Source of the DNA: Setophaga petechia
Taxonomy: Eukaryota > Chordata > Aves > Passeriformes > Parulidae
Reading direction: 5' to 3'
NCBI GenBank assembly: GCA_024362935.1
Contig: JANCRA010000019.1
Span: 15,186,501 to 15,250,500 of the forward strand
DNA length: 64,000 nt
The first letter of the stretch is position 1. Each line of letters begins with the position of its first letter. Made by a program: the position numbers and the translations under genes. The notes below the pieces were generated by a model. That model was not told the origin of the DNA and made no database searches. It was given only the letters and a program-made list of their open reading frames with translations. This document shows positions 49,775 through 61,849 of the stretch, piece after piece.

Positions 49775-51335
49775 AATTTGTTGAAGTTCAAAATGTGAAA
49801 GATCTGTGGAAGCCTTGTTGATATTCAACCTCCAAAATTTGGACTGCCTTCCTTTTTGTTGAGAGATGTATTTCTGACTAATTAAGTCCTCTGTAGTTTA
49901 GACCTTGTGCAAAATTTGTTTATTCCTCTTTTGGTGCTGGGTCTACCAGAAGACTGTTATCTGACATTCCCAACATAAATCTGGGTGATTTTTGAGATGT
50001 CATTGGAGAAAGTATTTAAATCTTATGACTTGTTTTAAGAATCCTGGTTAGGTATCAGAAGTTCTTCTATACTTTACAGTGTAATGTCAAGAACCAAGGG
50101 CTGATGAGCCAGCAGCACTTTTTATATGGGAGCAATGATAATGTGCATGCATGGTGAGGGGTATGGGTGGGGGTCTCCAGACTTCAGAGAAGCACGGTCT
50201 CAGATGAGTTAGTTAGTCTGATTTCCATTGCATAAATTATTTTTGTAACTTTAGACCTTGCTATGTCTCAGAAAAGCAGAGATAGGGAGGGACACTGGTA
50301 AAAAAAAAGTTTGGCTGATGAAGTGGCTGCCACCTCTTTACACAGGTGGACTTTACGATGAAATTAATACATTTCCCAATCAAATGTCTTCCTGCCTACA
50401 TATGATTGGTAACACCACTGTGATTATTTAGAAATACCTGTCTAAAATGTGTCCATCTGAGCGACGTGCCATCCCTCCAGCATTGTTCAGCACTGCTCAA
50501 GAATACAAGGGATTCTTTGTATACTCTTTGAGTGGCAAACCTTGAACATTGACTTCTTAATTCATGGGTCAGCATATAAACATACCTGAACAGCTTCAGC
50601 CTACAAACACAGGGTTGTGTTTCTACTTGGATGTTTCTGTTTTGAATTTTTACTGTGACTGCATCTCTCCTTGCATGACAAAACAAGAGCTGGAATTTAA
50701 CACCAATTTTTGTGCTCAAAGAATGAAGAGTGATCCTTTCCAACCTCCTTGTTTCTTTCTATCTTTTTTTTTTTAAACTTCAGGCAAAGTTGCTGAACTG
50801 CTGTAGTCAGACTAAAGTAGGAAGCACAGAAGGACTTCTGAAATGACATTCTATCAACAGGAGAGTGCCTGTCTCTCTTCTTTTCTTCTTTTACTTTAAA
50901 CTACGCTGTAAGGTTAAGAAAAGGTAAGAGGGTTTTAGAGGCTTTTGCCTGCAGTATAATGGATGAAAGAACTGTGGAAAATGGGGAGAAAAATTTCGGG
51001 AAATTTTTCTGAGCCCCAACAAAAATGACCAGTCATGAAGAAATCTGTGAAACTGAGATCCTTATGGTGTAACTAAGTAAATTGCTAACAAGACTAAGGT
51101 AGGCTATGTTAGCAGTTCAGATGTGACTGTCCCTGGTACTGTGCACTTTTTCACAACTCATGTTGATTTTGAGTATTAATTTTAGATAAAGAAATGTGTT
51201 TCTTTATGCAAACATCTTAAAAGGTCAAAAATTATGCATGAGGCGTACCTTATGGTGATGAAATGGAGTAAGAATGACAGGATGTTCCTACTGTGTGCAG
51301 TGGTGATGAACATAGTAATAAGAGACTAGCTGTAG
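49775..51335. other. Intergenic DNA, nothing recognised
   Basis: AT-rich sequence without recognised genes or repeats between the youngest CR1 copy and the long pyrimidine array. Confidence 0.6.
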
Positions 51336-51340
51336 CAAAA

Positions 51341-51945
<605 letters not shown>

Positions 51946-51949
51946 GTTT

Positions 51950-54900
51950 TCAGGCTGGTTTTTGAGGTACAAAGCCCTCGGAACGCCATCTGTCCAATTA
52001 ATGGTTGTTACAAGGTTTGCATTACCTAATGTAATTAAAATGGAACAATCTTTTAGACTGACTTTCCTAAGACATAAGCCGAAGTAGAAACCCCTTGTGA
52101 TGGTGGAAAGATGCCATTCCACCAGGAACACGTGCTGCTCAGCAGCAGGAGGCTCCACACAGCAGTCAACCATCATTATAGCTGTGCATTACAGCCATGC
52201 TTCTGGAATGGATGGGGAAAATCTCCTGCCAGGAAAAAGGGTGCGTCTGGGAAAGAGTAAGCTACATATTATTTCACTTTAGGTCCTGTAAAAGCCAACC
52301 CCGCCACTCTTTGAAGACTAGTACCTGTATTTATGTAAGTGGTATAATGCAGGGAGACCTGTAGGCAATTAGCCTACATTCATTGCATAATCAAAGCTGT
52401 CGAGAGCTTGCAAACTAGTAAAACATTTGTGAGGAAAGCAAGTATCTAAACATTTTAGGGCTATTTAATTTAATTTTGACTGGATCTGGTAAACCTAAAG
52501 CAACAATTGGACACTGCTGCTGCGGCAGCAGTTATAAAGGCCAAAAGCAGTGAGGTCCCTTCTTTCATGCTGATTATCCAAGTTAAGTAATCAAATGAGA
52601 AGTTTGTACTAGCATATCAGTTGGGAAAGTCAAGTCAAGTAACTTCTGACATTTCAGGTCACAAGCATTCAAAGGAACGTCTTTCATATGTTTGGTCTCA
52701 GAGAATTCTCAATGTGTAGTGTCTGGTGTGGGTGGAATAGAGCAGAGGATAATGCATTCTGATATCATGAGACCATCAGAATCTACATTAGCTGAGATGC
52801 AGAACCTTTCCATAATTATCTGTACTTACAGAAGGGTGTTTTGATGAAAGAAATATATTTTGCAGGCAAATGTACAGGATGAGGTGAACTTGAAACAGTG
52901 GTATTTTCACACATTGCTTTCCCAGCTATAAGCAACCCTCTTGGTGCAAGATGTTATTCTGCCTACTGTGATTACTCATTCACTACACCCACTGGTGAGT
53001 AAACATGTACCCTTTATTTTTGGTAATAGAAGAAATAGTAAGATTCCTAATGTATGTGAAAGTATGCAGCCATATTGTTTGTTGAAAAATAACAAAAATA
53101 TTATCCAAAAGGGAAATACATGAACATTTAATTTTTCTTCCACTTGACAAAGTGTGAGGCTGTTGGGGTAAATTAAGTTCCACCCATGGTGTAAAACTGG
53201 GGCAGGGAAGGAGAGGTTCAGGCCAAACACACTGGCATAGTTTAACATAGTGTCAATCTAGAAGGGAGGCTGTTGATCCTCTGATCATTGCTAGAATGAT
53301 CAGAGTAATGGTTCCTTTGACACCTTTGTCTTTTATTTCATCAGTATGTAGTACATGACATTTTGTACTCGTGAAAGGTGCTGAACTGACAGGCCTTGAG
53401 ACTGAAGTCTTCTCTTTGTACACATATCAGACGATACGTAGACAAACACAGCAGCCCCTCTCTGCCTCTTTCCCACACTTCAACCGCTGCCTCGCTGCAG
53501 CTCTCTCGCATGGCCACCATTTGAAGTGAAAAGATCCTCCCATCTCTGCAGCTACTGCTTGCTGCTAATGTTACCAGCAAGGTTGCTACCCTGAATGAGT
53601 TCTGTGGGGCTTTTTTTTTCTTTGTGATACAGAAATGTATTTCCATGAATTTAGGTAATTCCAGCTCATTTCATGTGGGTCACAGACTGTCCATTCGTCT
53701 GTAATACCTTTAGGTTACCAGTGACCCGCACTAGACTTGATCTGGTAACCTATAGCACAGGTAAAATGCTTCATATCCTTTTTTCACTCCTGCTCATATA
53801 TGAATTGTTCAGTATAAGGTTAATCATGCATACAAGAGAATTTTTTTTCTCTCTGAAGTGCACAGTAGATCTGTATTTTTCTCCTTGCAATCTGTTTGGA
53901 GCAGACAAAGGGGGTTATTAATGGGCAAAGTAGAAATTAAAGTTATGAAATTTGTGTCTTTATTCACACGGCACAGAATTCCCATTGGGAATACTGGATC
54001 CACCATACAAATCAGAGAGAACAATTTTGCCTGCAGTATGGACTTCCAATGATTTTATCATTCTTGCATTTGGAAGGAAGAAGAGTGTGGGGGAAGGAGT
54101 TATTGTCTCCTCTCAGTTTTAAATAATGCGACCTTATGATGAAACAAAATATAAAACTATCCACATTCATAACCAACAGCTTGCAAAACTTAACTTCAAA
54201 TGTATAGTTAGTTTCTGAAGTTGGCATTTTCCCAATGTATTTTCCAAAGATATATTTTATGTTTGTCCATCGGCTCCTTAAAAATAAAATAGTGCAAGTT
54301 TGAGAAAAAAAAAGTTTCTGTCCTCAAATAAAAACCCACACATAATAAACCTGTAACTTTCATGTAATTTGCATTTAGCAGCAGAATGTCTTGGGGTGGG
54401 ATGGTGGTGCAGGCACAAGGTTCAAAATTCCTGGAAAGCAGATTTCTAATGAAAATTTTGGGCATGGTTTCTATGTTGCAAGTTACTTAAGTTTTTTTCA
54501 AAGAATATTTCAAGGAGGTACACTTCATATAACTTGTTAATAGTCATATTAATTATTGAACAAAACCAGTAATATAAAAGAAAAAAGTATATATATTTGT
54601 GAGAAAGAGTGAAAAAGAATCGGGTTCTTAAAATATTTTTTACCTCTAAAATGACATAGGATGTATTTAATATTTTTGGTAGTAGCATCATATTCCTATT
54701 CCACTGACTCATACAAGGAATCATATGAGTATATACTTAAATTATTTTTGTCAGGACTGCCACTGCATTAAGGATGTGTTTAGTGATTAAGGGTAAAAAA
54801 CTGCCCCCTATCATTTTTCACACTTGCATTTACTCATACTTTCAGACTTGTCTCGGCTAGATCAAGTAAATTTTCCCTGAAAGATTAAGAACATATACAG

Positions 54901-57190
54901 CCTCACTCAGTCACAGTCCAGAAGGAATTCAGTTATTTCAAGAAGTCTCATTACACCAGATCCTTCTATTGCCTCCTGTTATTTATCTTTCAGTACTATC
55001 ACCTTTTACTACCCTTTCTTCTTCCTTAATTCAAATTAATAAAGTCCTGCAGTGAATGATTCTTCAGTTCCTTTGAAATTTCTTTTGAAAGAGTGAGAAG
55101 TCCTCAAAAATCACAATACTCATAAAATGGTTGAGGGAGAAAAAATCCTTTATTCTTCCTCTAGACTTCAGTGACACTATGAAGTTTCACATAATTTGCA
55201 GACTGCATCTCATAAAATACTGGCAAAATTTATTCAATTCAAATTAAATAGATGTAGCACAGAGTAATCTTTCTCTATTAAATATGTCACTTTTTGCAAT
55301 TGTTTCTTAATATCCCGCACAGCTTCCATCTAAGATTAGCACTTTCTTTGCTGCCACAGTTTCACTAACCTACTGAATTATTCACTGAAGCATAACCTTC
55401 AGATATCAGGTTAGAAAGACCTTGATTATGGCAGGAAGTGAACTGTATAAACCATTTTTCTTTAAAAGAAAATTTCTCAGTATAAAAAAGTCTGAAATGA
55501 GATAAGTATTAAATGTGTGTAAAAATTAAGTTCATAACTGATAGGAATTTAGTCAGCTGTGACATTCCTGTATTTTGTTTATAATAATGTACAATAACAT
55601 TCTAGATACCACTTAATAGTGTAAAGCCACGTGCATTTTCATGGTGCTTATTTAAAGTACAAACCAGGGTATCCATGTTGGTGTCAGCTGTAAAGTAAAG
55701 ATGTGGAATCTCTCACACAGATTTAACATACTGGACAAAGGATATTTACATCCAATTCCTGATTTTGTCCCACTTGCTGAAGATTACTTTTAAGGATCTC
55801 ACAGCTCCAGAAACCAGAAAATGGGGACAGAGTGGAAAGCTTCACTACAACAAACCACTGTTATTGACCAATAATTTGTGTCAATCCACTGTTGAAAGGT
55901 CATTTGAGCACCTACCAAGGAGACAACAGCTTCGGGAAAACTTCCTTTGCAAGGGTTGAAATACAGACTCACCACTCACTTGTCTGCTTCTCATGACCTG
56001 TCCAATGGCACTCAGGAGCTGAAACGTAATTGTGAAGTTGAACAGGCTTTTAGAGGTACTATGATAGCAAAATGTCAGGGCAAACAACATTCTACAAATT
56101 ATTCTGCTAGTCAAGCGTACAAATTTTCATAATGACTTGACCTAGAATAGGAACAAAATGTGTTTTCCTAACGCGGGTGATAACTGCATAATTATGCAAC
56201 TGATTCTGCTAATATTATTAGCCTTATGTTACTTTCCCAGATGTCAGAGAAGTGGCACAGAAGGAGAAAACAGGTGGCAAGTTTGTTGGATGTTGCATAT
56301 TAGTGCAGTTCATAACAGAATTTTCTATGCAGATTTGTTGACCGCGGTTTGAAGGACTGTAAGACAAACACGCTGCACAAGGATTTAACGTTTTGGGTGT
56401 AGCAGGGGCTCCTACAAATGTTGTGCTGCACTGTGAAATGTTCAGTTTCTAAGTTGAGTTTCAACCTCTTGTTTCCTGATTTCTGTCTCTCTTTCTCCTA
56501 GTGTTGTTTTCGGTTTTCAGGGCTTTTTGAACATGTGAGAGTGTTACTTTTGGTCTGCTAAATTTGTATTGAATGTTTATATGAATTTGTAAGTCAGGTA
56601 CTATTTTATAAGAAATACAAGTAATGCAAAGGATACTATTGATTTTATAAACTTCTAAGAAAATATATATCTGTTGCTTTTCAAGAGCCCTTACACAATA
56701 AGAAGCATTTAAATGCAGTGAGGGGAAGTAAAAAAAATTGGGTTGACACTGTGGATATAGAGATTATTTTATTTTTTATGTTTTAATATATGTTATGTAT
56801 GCATATGTCATAAGAACACATACAGTTATGTATCCTTGTATACTTTTATTTAATAATTCAAATTTGCATTATTCTGTGTTTATTAAAGAGTTACTCCTTT
56901 GACAAAAAAAGACCTGCAGCTGTGACATTTGAATTTCAGACCAAACAACCACGCAAAAGAATTAAGTTTTCTATTTGGGAAAGAGGCCAAAATGTGTATT
57001 TAGGGAAATTGATCATTTTAGATTTAGAAATATATGTTGGAAGTCACTGTGGGCACAACTTACAGTATATTGTTAATTTCAGTCAACTGCATCCACTGAA
57101 GCTGCCTGGGAATTGTATTGAGAGGGCTTGCAATTCTTAAATTCCTGCATTTTTTTCTTTTAGTAAAGCTTGCTAGTAATCTTGTCAGGC
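51950..57190. other. Intergenic DNA, no gene recognised
   Basis: AT-rich. It holds a perfect 11-base inverted repeat at 53711-53752 and otherwise only incidental open frames. No known repeat family recognised. Confidence 0.55.
53711..53752. repeat. Perfect 11-bp inverted repeat with 20-base loop
   Basis: taggttaccag (53711-53721) and ctggtaaccta (53742-53752) are exact reverse complements. Confidence 0.95.
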
Positions 57191-57199
57191 TTAAAATAA

Positions 57200-57700
57200 T
57201 TGGAAGCAAAATACAAAATCAGCACTGAAAATGGAAGTAAAAGACAGAAAAGATTGTGGTAGTGGCTCCTTCAATAAAATAGAGAAAATGAACATTTCAT
57301 TATGTGCCTGGACATTGCATGACAATTTGAAACCCTAATTAAATGGAATGCTATTAAATTTATTTTTTACTTTCTTTTTTTAAATTTTCCCAATTAATTG
57401 ATCTGCCATCAAGTCAGCAAAAACGTTGTGTAATCTGAGGCAAGTTACCTTTATTTAAATTTTTACTGTCTCTTTTCACTGGAATGTTTTGAAGAAGCAG
57501 CTAGCTGTTAACATGTGAAAAATTTGCCTCTAGTGGAGTGATAGAACCCAAAATATGGCAAAAAACTGCTTTCTCTGAAATGGCTTTATTAATTTCTGAT
57601 TCTGCATATGCATTTTTGTAGAATTCTTTAGAGTTGGAAACCACAGAAATAAAATCTCTGGTGAAAAATGGAAAAATATTGCATCAAAACTTGCTGTTCA
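57200..57700. promoter_or_regulatory. Candidate conserved non-coding block
   Basis: About 500 bases of complex, repeat-free, AT-biased sequence with TAATTAA/TTAATTGAT and TTTATTTAAATTT motifs and no coding potential. The texture resembles deeply conserved elements of developmental gene deserts. Judged by eye only. Confidence 0.22.
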
Positions 57701-58044
57701 TATTAGGACTTTGTGTCATTGATGGACAAGTGTGGACTTGGAGGTGTACACTTTCTTCAGATTTGTAGGCATTTGGAAGGTTAAAAGCAGACATATGTTA
57801 CAGTGGTTGCCAATGGCAACCCCCGTGATTTGGGTTTGGCTCAAAGAGCCAGTCAACCCCACTTGTCCCCACTTGGTAACTCCCAAGGCCAGCCACGCAG
57901 GTTGTTCTGGGGGATGACATTTTACATGTGTGTCTAGTTGTCTCTTCTGCATGTATTTAAACATTTATATTTATTCCATCACCACACTACATAAGTGTGA
58001 ATGAATCTTGGCTGACAACTTAGCAGTAAGGAATGGACAGGGAT

Positions 58045-58106
58045 ATTGTCTTCCTCATTTAACAAAGAATGAACTAAGATTTTAAGACTTAGAGAAAGTT
58101 TCAAAG
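58045..58106 (+). mobile_element. Possible MIR/CORE-SINE-like relic, sense
   Basis: gtcttcctcatttaacaaag, then aatgaactaag and acttagagaaagtttcaaag, follows the order of the MIR core (cctcatttaacaaatgag, aactgaggcttagagaag). Diverged. Confidence 0.38.
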
Positions 58107-58109
58107 AAA

Positions 58110-60690
58110 ATAGAGTTCACTGCTGGATATTGCTGCTGAAGTGTCTGAGGCTTTATCTGCTTTTCCCTTTTTTCTCGTGTCCTTGCAGAAACATGCCTGA
58201 GTCTTCTATGCCAGCGACTCCTTTGGATTGCTACCAGGAATGATATGTTGGTTCTTAGAAACAGCTTTGGGTTTCCTAGCTTTTATTATAATAAGTTTTG
58301 GGGTTTTTTTGTTTTCTTTTTGTATGATGGCATTCAGATTTTGAGGCATATGTGTGTGCTTGTATGTGCATATTTGTTATTCTTGGAATCGTTAAATATT
58401 CACTATCATCACATATTCATAACAGACATTTTTTGTGATAAATTGCATACACTATTTGGTGATAGCCAAGCTACTTCAGGATCTAGTTGTAGTTACACTG
58501 TGGCAGTGGAAGCTGTTACAAAAAAATCTATTTCTTTTCTCCTTAAACAGCTCATGTATACATCCAGTCACAATGGGATTGGTAGAGGACTTGTGAAGCC
58601 ATGCCCCAAGGCAGGCAAACTGCACCTAGGGAGATCTAAATGATTGCCCAGATAACATGAAATGGAAATGCTTTTCAGACATTGCTAAGCAGCTTGGATA
58701 AGATAAAAAGAAACCTCTGAACCATACTTTGTGTCCACACTTAGTCCAGTCTTGAACCTAATATCTATAGTGACCCCTTTCCCTCCTGCCTACACTGCCT
58801 CTCCAAAGCTTGACTTTGTTGCTCTGTTGTACATTAGAGGGGAAGAGGCAAATATGAGGCAAATGTATACAAGTTTGTTGCTGGTAACTTTCAAATCTTT
58901 GATCATGTTCTGCCGGAGACAAGGCACAGTCATTTCTACACTCTCTGAAATGGGTGCTGTTGTTCTGATTATCCAGCACAGTTTCAATAATTTCCTTTTG
59001 ATGGCTCATGCTTTCTGAGGCACATCCCTGAACAATCAGGGACAAACAATTGTCCCTGGACAATCACATGCAAAAGTGATTTTTTAGAAGTAATGAGGAA
59101 TATAGGCAAATAGCTATAAATACAATTTAATTTTATGTGTCAAGACCTCCTCTCCTTAGTCCCCTGAGATCTGTTCAGCATAAGAATGATAAAGCAGCTG
59201 AACAGAGGTAGAGTCTAGCTGCCCTCTTCAGAGTCCTGCATCACCTGTTCTGGGTAAGGGATTTCTGGTAAGCATCTCTAAATTGTGAAATTGTTCAGGA
59301 CAATTGTTCAGTTAGTGATAACTATATGCATAGTGAGGGATTTTCACAAACACATGTGGATGTTTCTAACATAAAAGGATGTATTATTATTCTGAATGTA
59401 GCTTGAGGGGCTCAGTAAGGACCAAAATAGGTTTCATAGGCCTGTGTACACCCAAATGACACCCTTTAAGAGAGGCAGTCTCTCTCTTCTCCTAAACAGG
59501 GGAAGGTGTGAAGTGAACCCTCTGCTTACTGGTGTGAACTGCTATCGGCATCCATCTCCTGCTTCCTCCCATCCTGCACTATCATGACTAATATACCTGC
59601 ACTACAGTAAAATTCTCCTCTTAGCAAGCCAAGAAGGCTAAACTTCAGATCAGGAAGCCACTGTAAATATATTTTATTGAGTTGTGCTGGAAAAAACCAA
59701 AACTGGATAAACTATCTCCCAGACACATGAAATGGAGCTGATCATGTGAGAATGGTGAAAGGAAAAGGTCACAAGGAACATTGTGAAGAGCTTAAAAAAA
59801 GAAAAGAAAAAATCAGAATAATAAAGGTGGGAATGTATTTAAAGATTGCAAGAAAAGGGAGCTGATGGAGATAGATTCAATATTTACAAATGTGAGTGAA
59901 AAATTAATTTGGAAGGAAATTACACCAAAGGGGATATGGAAGGAAACTGGTAGGAAAGGAGGAAGGAGGGGGTGAGCAGGAGAAATGGCTGAGGGAAGAA
60001 CAAAAGAAAGAACAAAGAAGAGAACAAAACCTATCTTACTCTGCAGTTATTGTATTTTGGTGATAAATACTTGCAGGTGGTTACAGTAGTTATTTCCCCA
60101 CTTCTCCTCCCCTTTTTCCTTTCAGAACCAGCTCACAAATCAGTAAAATATCCAAAACAGATGAAACTCTGAAAAAAAAAAAGTGAGTCCAGCGTCTGAA
60201 AGCAAACCAGTCACTCCACAACATCCACATCACTGTAATGATGTTTTCCTCTTTCTCAGTGCTGGGAGGCACATGGAGCTGACCCGTCCTCATATTACAC
60301 TAAACTTGAAGCAGCCTCTCTCTTTTACAAACAAACAAAGAATACAAGTTTTTCTTTGAGCTCATTCACAGATCCTGGGCTTGTTGCTGTTTGTGCGTTA
60401 ATGTTTTCAGCTGTGCTTGGCATTTGTTAGCATTTGTGCATTTACTATTTTTGTGCATACTATTAGTAACATACAAATGTGAAATAATTCTGGGAACTTG
60501 CCCCATTTCAGTCATTCACACAATTCTGTGCCCACAGGGTGGTCCAGCTTTCCTCTTTCTCTGTCTGCTGGGGACCTTGGGGCTGTGAATATCTTTCTTT
60601 TTATTTTTTTTTTTTAGCTGTACAGGTTTGGAAGGAAATCAGAAAATCAGAAAATGTTTTCAAGTGCATCTCTTGCATATATCTATCATT
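58110..60690. other. Intergenic DNA, nothing recognised
   Basis: No recognised gene. An 8-base inverted repeat (cagggaca/tgtccctg, 59037-59058) and purine-rich sequence at 59920-60030 are the only visible structures. Confidence 0.55.
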
Positions 60691-60699
60691 TCTCTGATA

Positions 60700-61560
60700 A
60701 TCTGTGCTCGTGGTTGTGCTGCATTTTGCGTATGGCAGCGGCAGTTTCACCTGCCCACTTTTATGTGTCATTAGTTGTCACCGTGCCACCGTGACTGTGT
60801 AGACAAGTCTTCACCTAAAGCAGCTTCGGCATCATGTCTGGGCCTTGTAAATCCTGGCAGCAGTGCTACGAACGCTGCAAAGGCTTTGTGACAAAATAGA
60901 AAAATGACAATTAATGATGGCTGAATTCGGGAGCCGGAGCAGGAACACGCTTTGGTTGCGCAGAAAGATGCATTTAGGGGCTTTCAAGCACGAGACAACA
61001 CTTTACATTTCAAGCTACGGTTTTAAAGCCTGATAGAGAAACCCCTTCGTCCTGCAGAGCTCAAAGCCTGCATTAGTATCTGCCATTTGCAGAGCCTCCC
61101 TTCGTTGTCAGGGGCTAATTTTCTTCTGGTGGGAACATCACTGGATGATTGAGGCATTATCACTTTGAAAAGAACCTTAATCATGTGATCAGTCTATAAA
61201 CTAGATTTTGCTCAGTGTGAGCTGGGGTGCTGGGCCTGGCCCTCTTGGCTTCGGGTGAACCACTCACTTCAGTAAGGTTTTATGTGGTCTGGACTTTGGA
61301 TTTAAGAATAAATGCTTTATTTCCTGCCAAATATACAATAAGAGTTAATCTTAGTAAATTATTCTGAGCTTTGCAAATGCTAAAAATACATGTTCATTTA
61401 GTGTGCAGGAGTTTTGTTTACAATGGGCATTAAACAGAGGGAATGTCAGTGAAAGAAGAGGTGGACTTAATGGGTTAAAAACTGTGTAAATGTTACTCTA
61501 GTTAAATTACAGCTTGTTGTTCAGATGAATACTCTCCACTTCTCATATAGCTTTAAATTA
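60700..61560. promoter_or_regulatory. Candidate conserved non-coding block with retained CpGs and an HNF4-type site
   Basis: A complex repeat-free stretch in which, by my count, about 15-16 CpGs are retained within 60701-61140, more than in the surrounding AT-rich DNA. At 61290-61302 tggactttggatt contains, on the minus strand, the HNF4-type motif caaagtcca. No coding frame extends across it. It is suggestive of an enhancer; not tested. Confidence 0.3.
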
Positions 61561-61818
61561 TGGACAAATGCTTGCAATTGTGAACTACCTACATTGTGGC
61601 TGCCTGTTCCCAGGCTTCATCAACCCTAGCTGTCCAATGGGATTACTGTAAGCTTTCACGGCAGTCTGCCAGCCACTGATCAGAAATTCATATCCCTGGA
61701 TGTTAGATTGCTCTCTTTATTCCATCCTTGTGATGGCTGTGATTGCTGTCATGGTGTTAGGTTAGAAATTAGCATTTTGTGGCCCAAATTTTGCCATCCA
61801 GAACATAATCAGAAAAAA

Positions 61819-61846
61819 GAGGGTGGGGGGGGTGGGGGGAGGATGG
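61819..61846 (+). repeat. G-rich run with G-quadruplex potential
   Basis: gagggtggggggggtggggggaggatgg in two parts: gagggtgggg (61819-61828) continuing as gggg, t, gggggg, agg. It supplies at least four G tracts of three or more with one-base loops. Confidence 0.85.
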
Positions 61847-61849
61847 AAA

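Noticed and set aside
59037..59058. 8-bp inverted repeat as a functional hairpin
   Set aside because: Short arms; several such are expected by chance in 64 kb.
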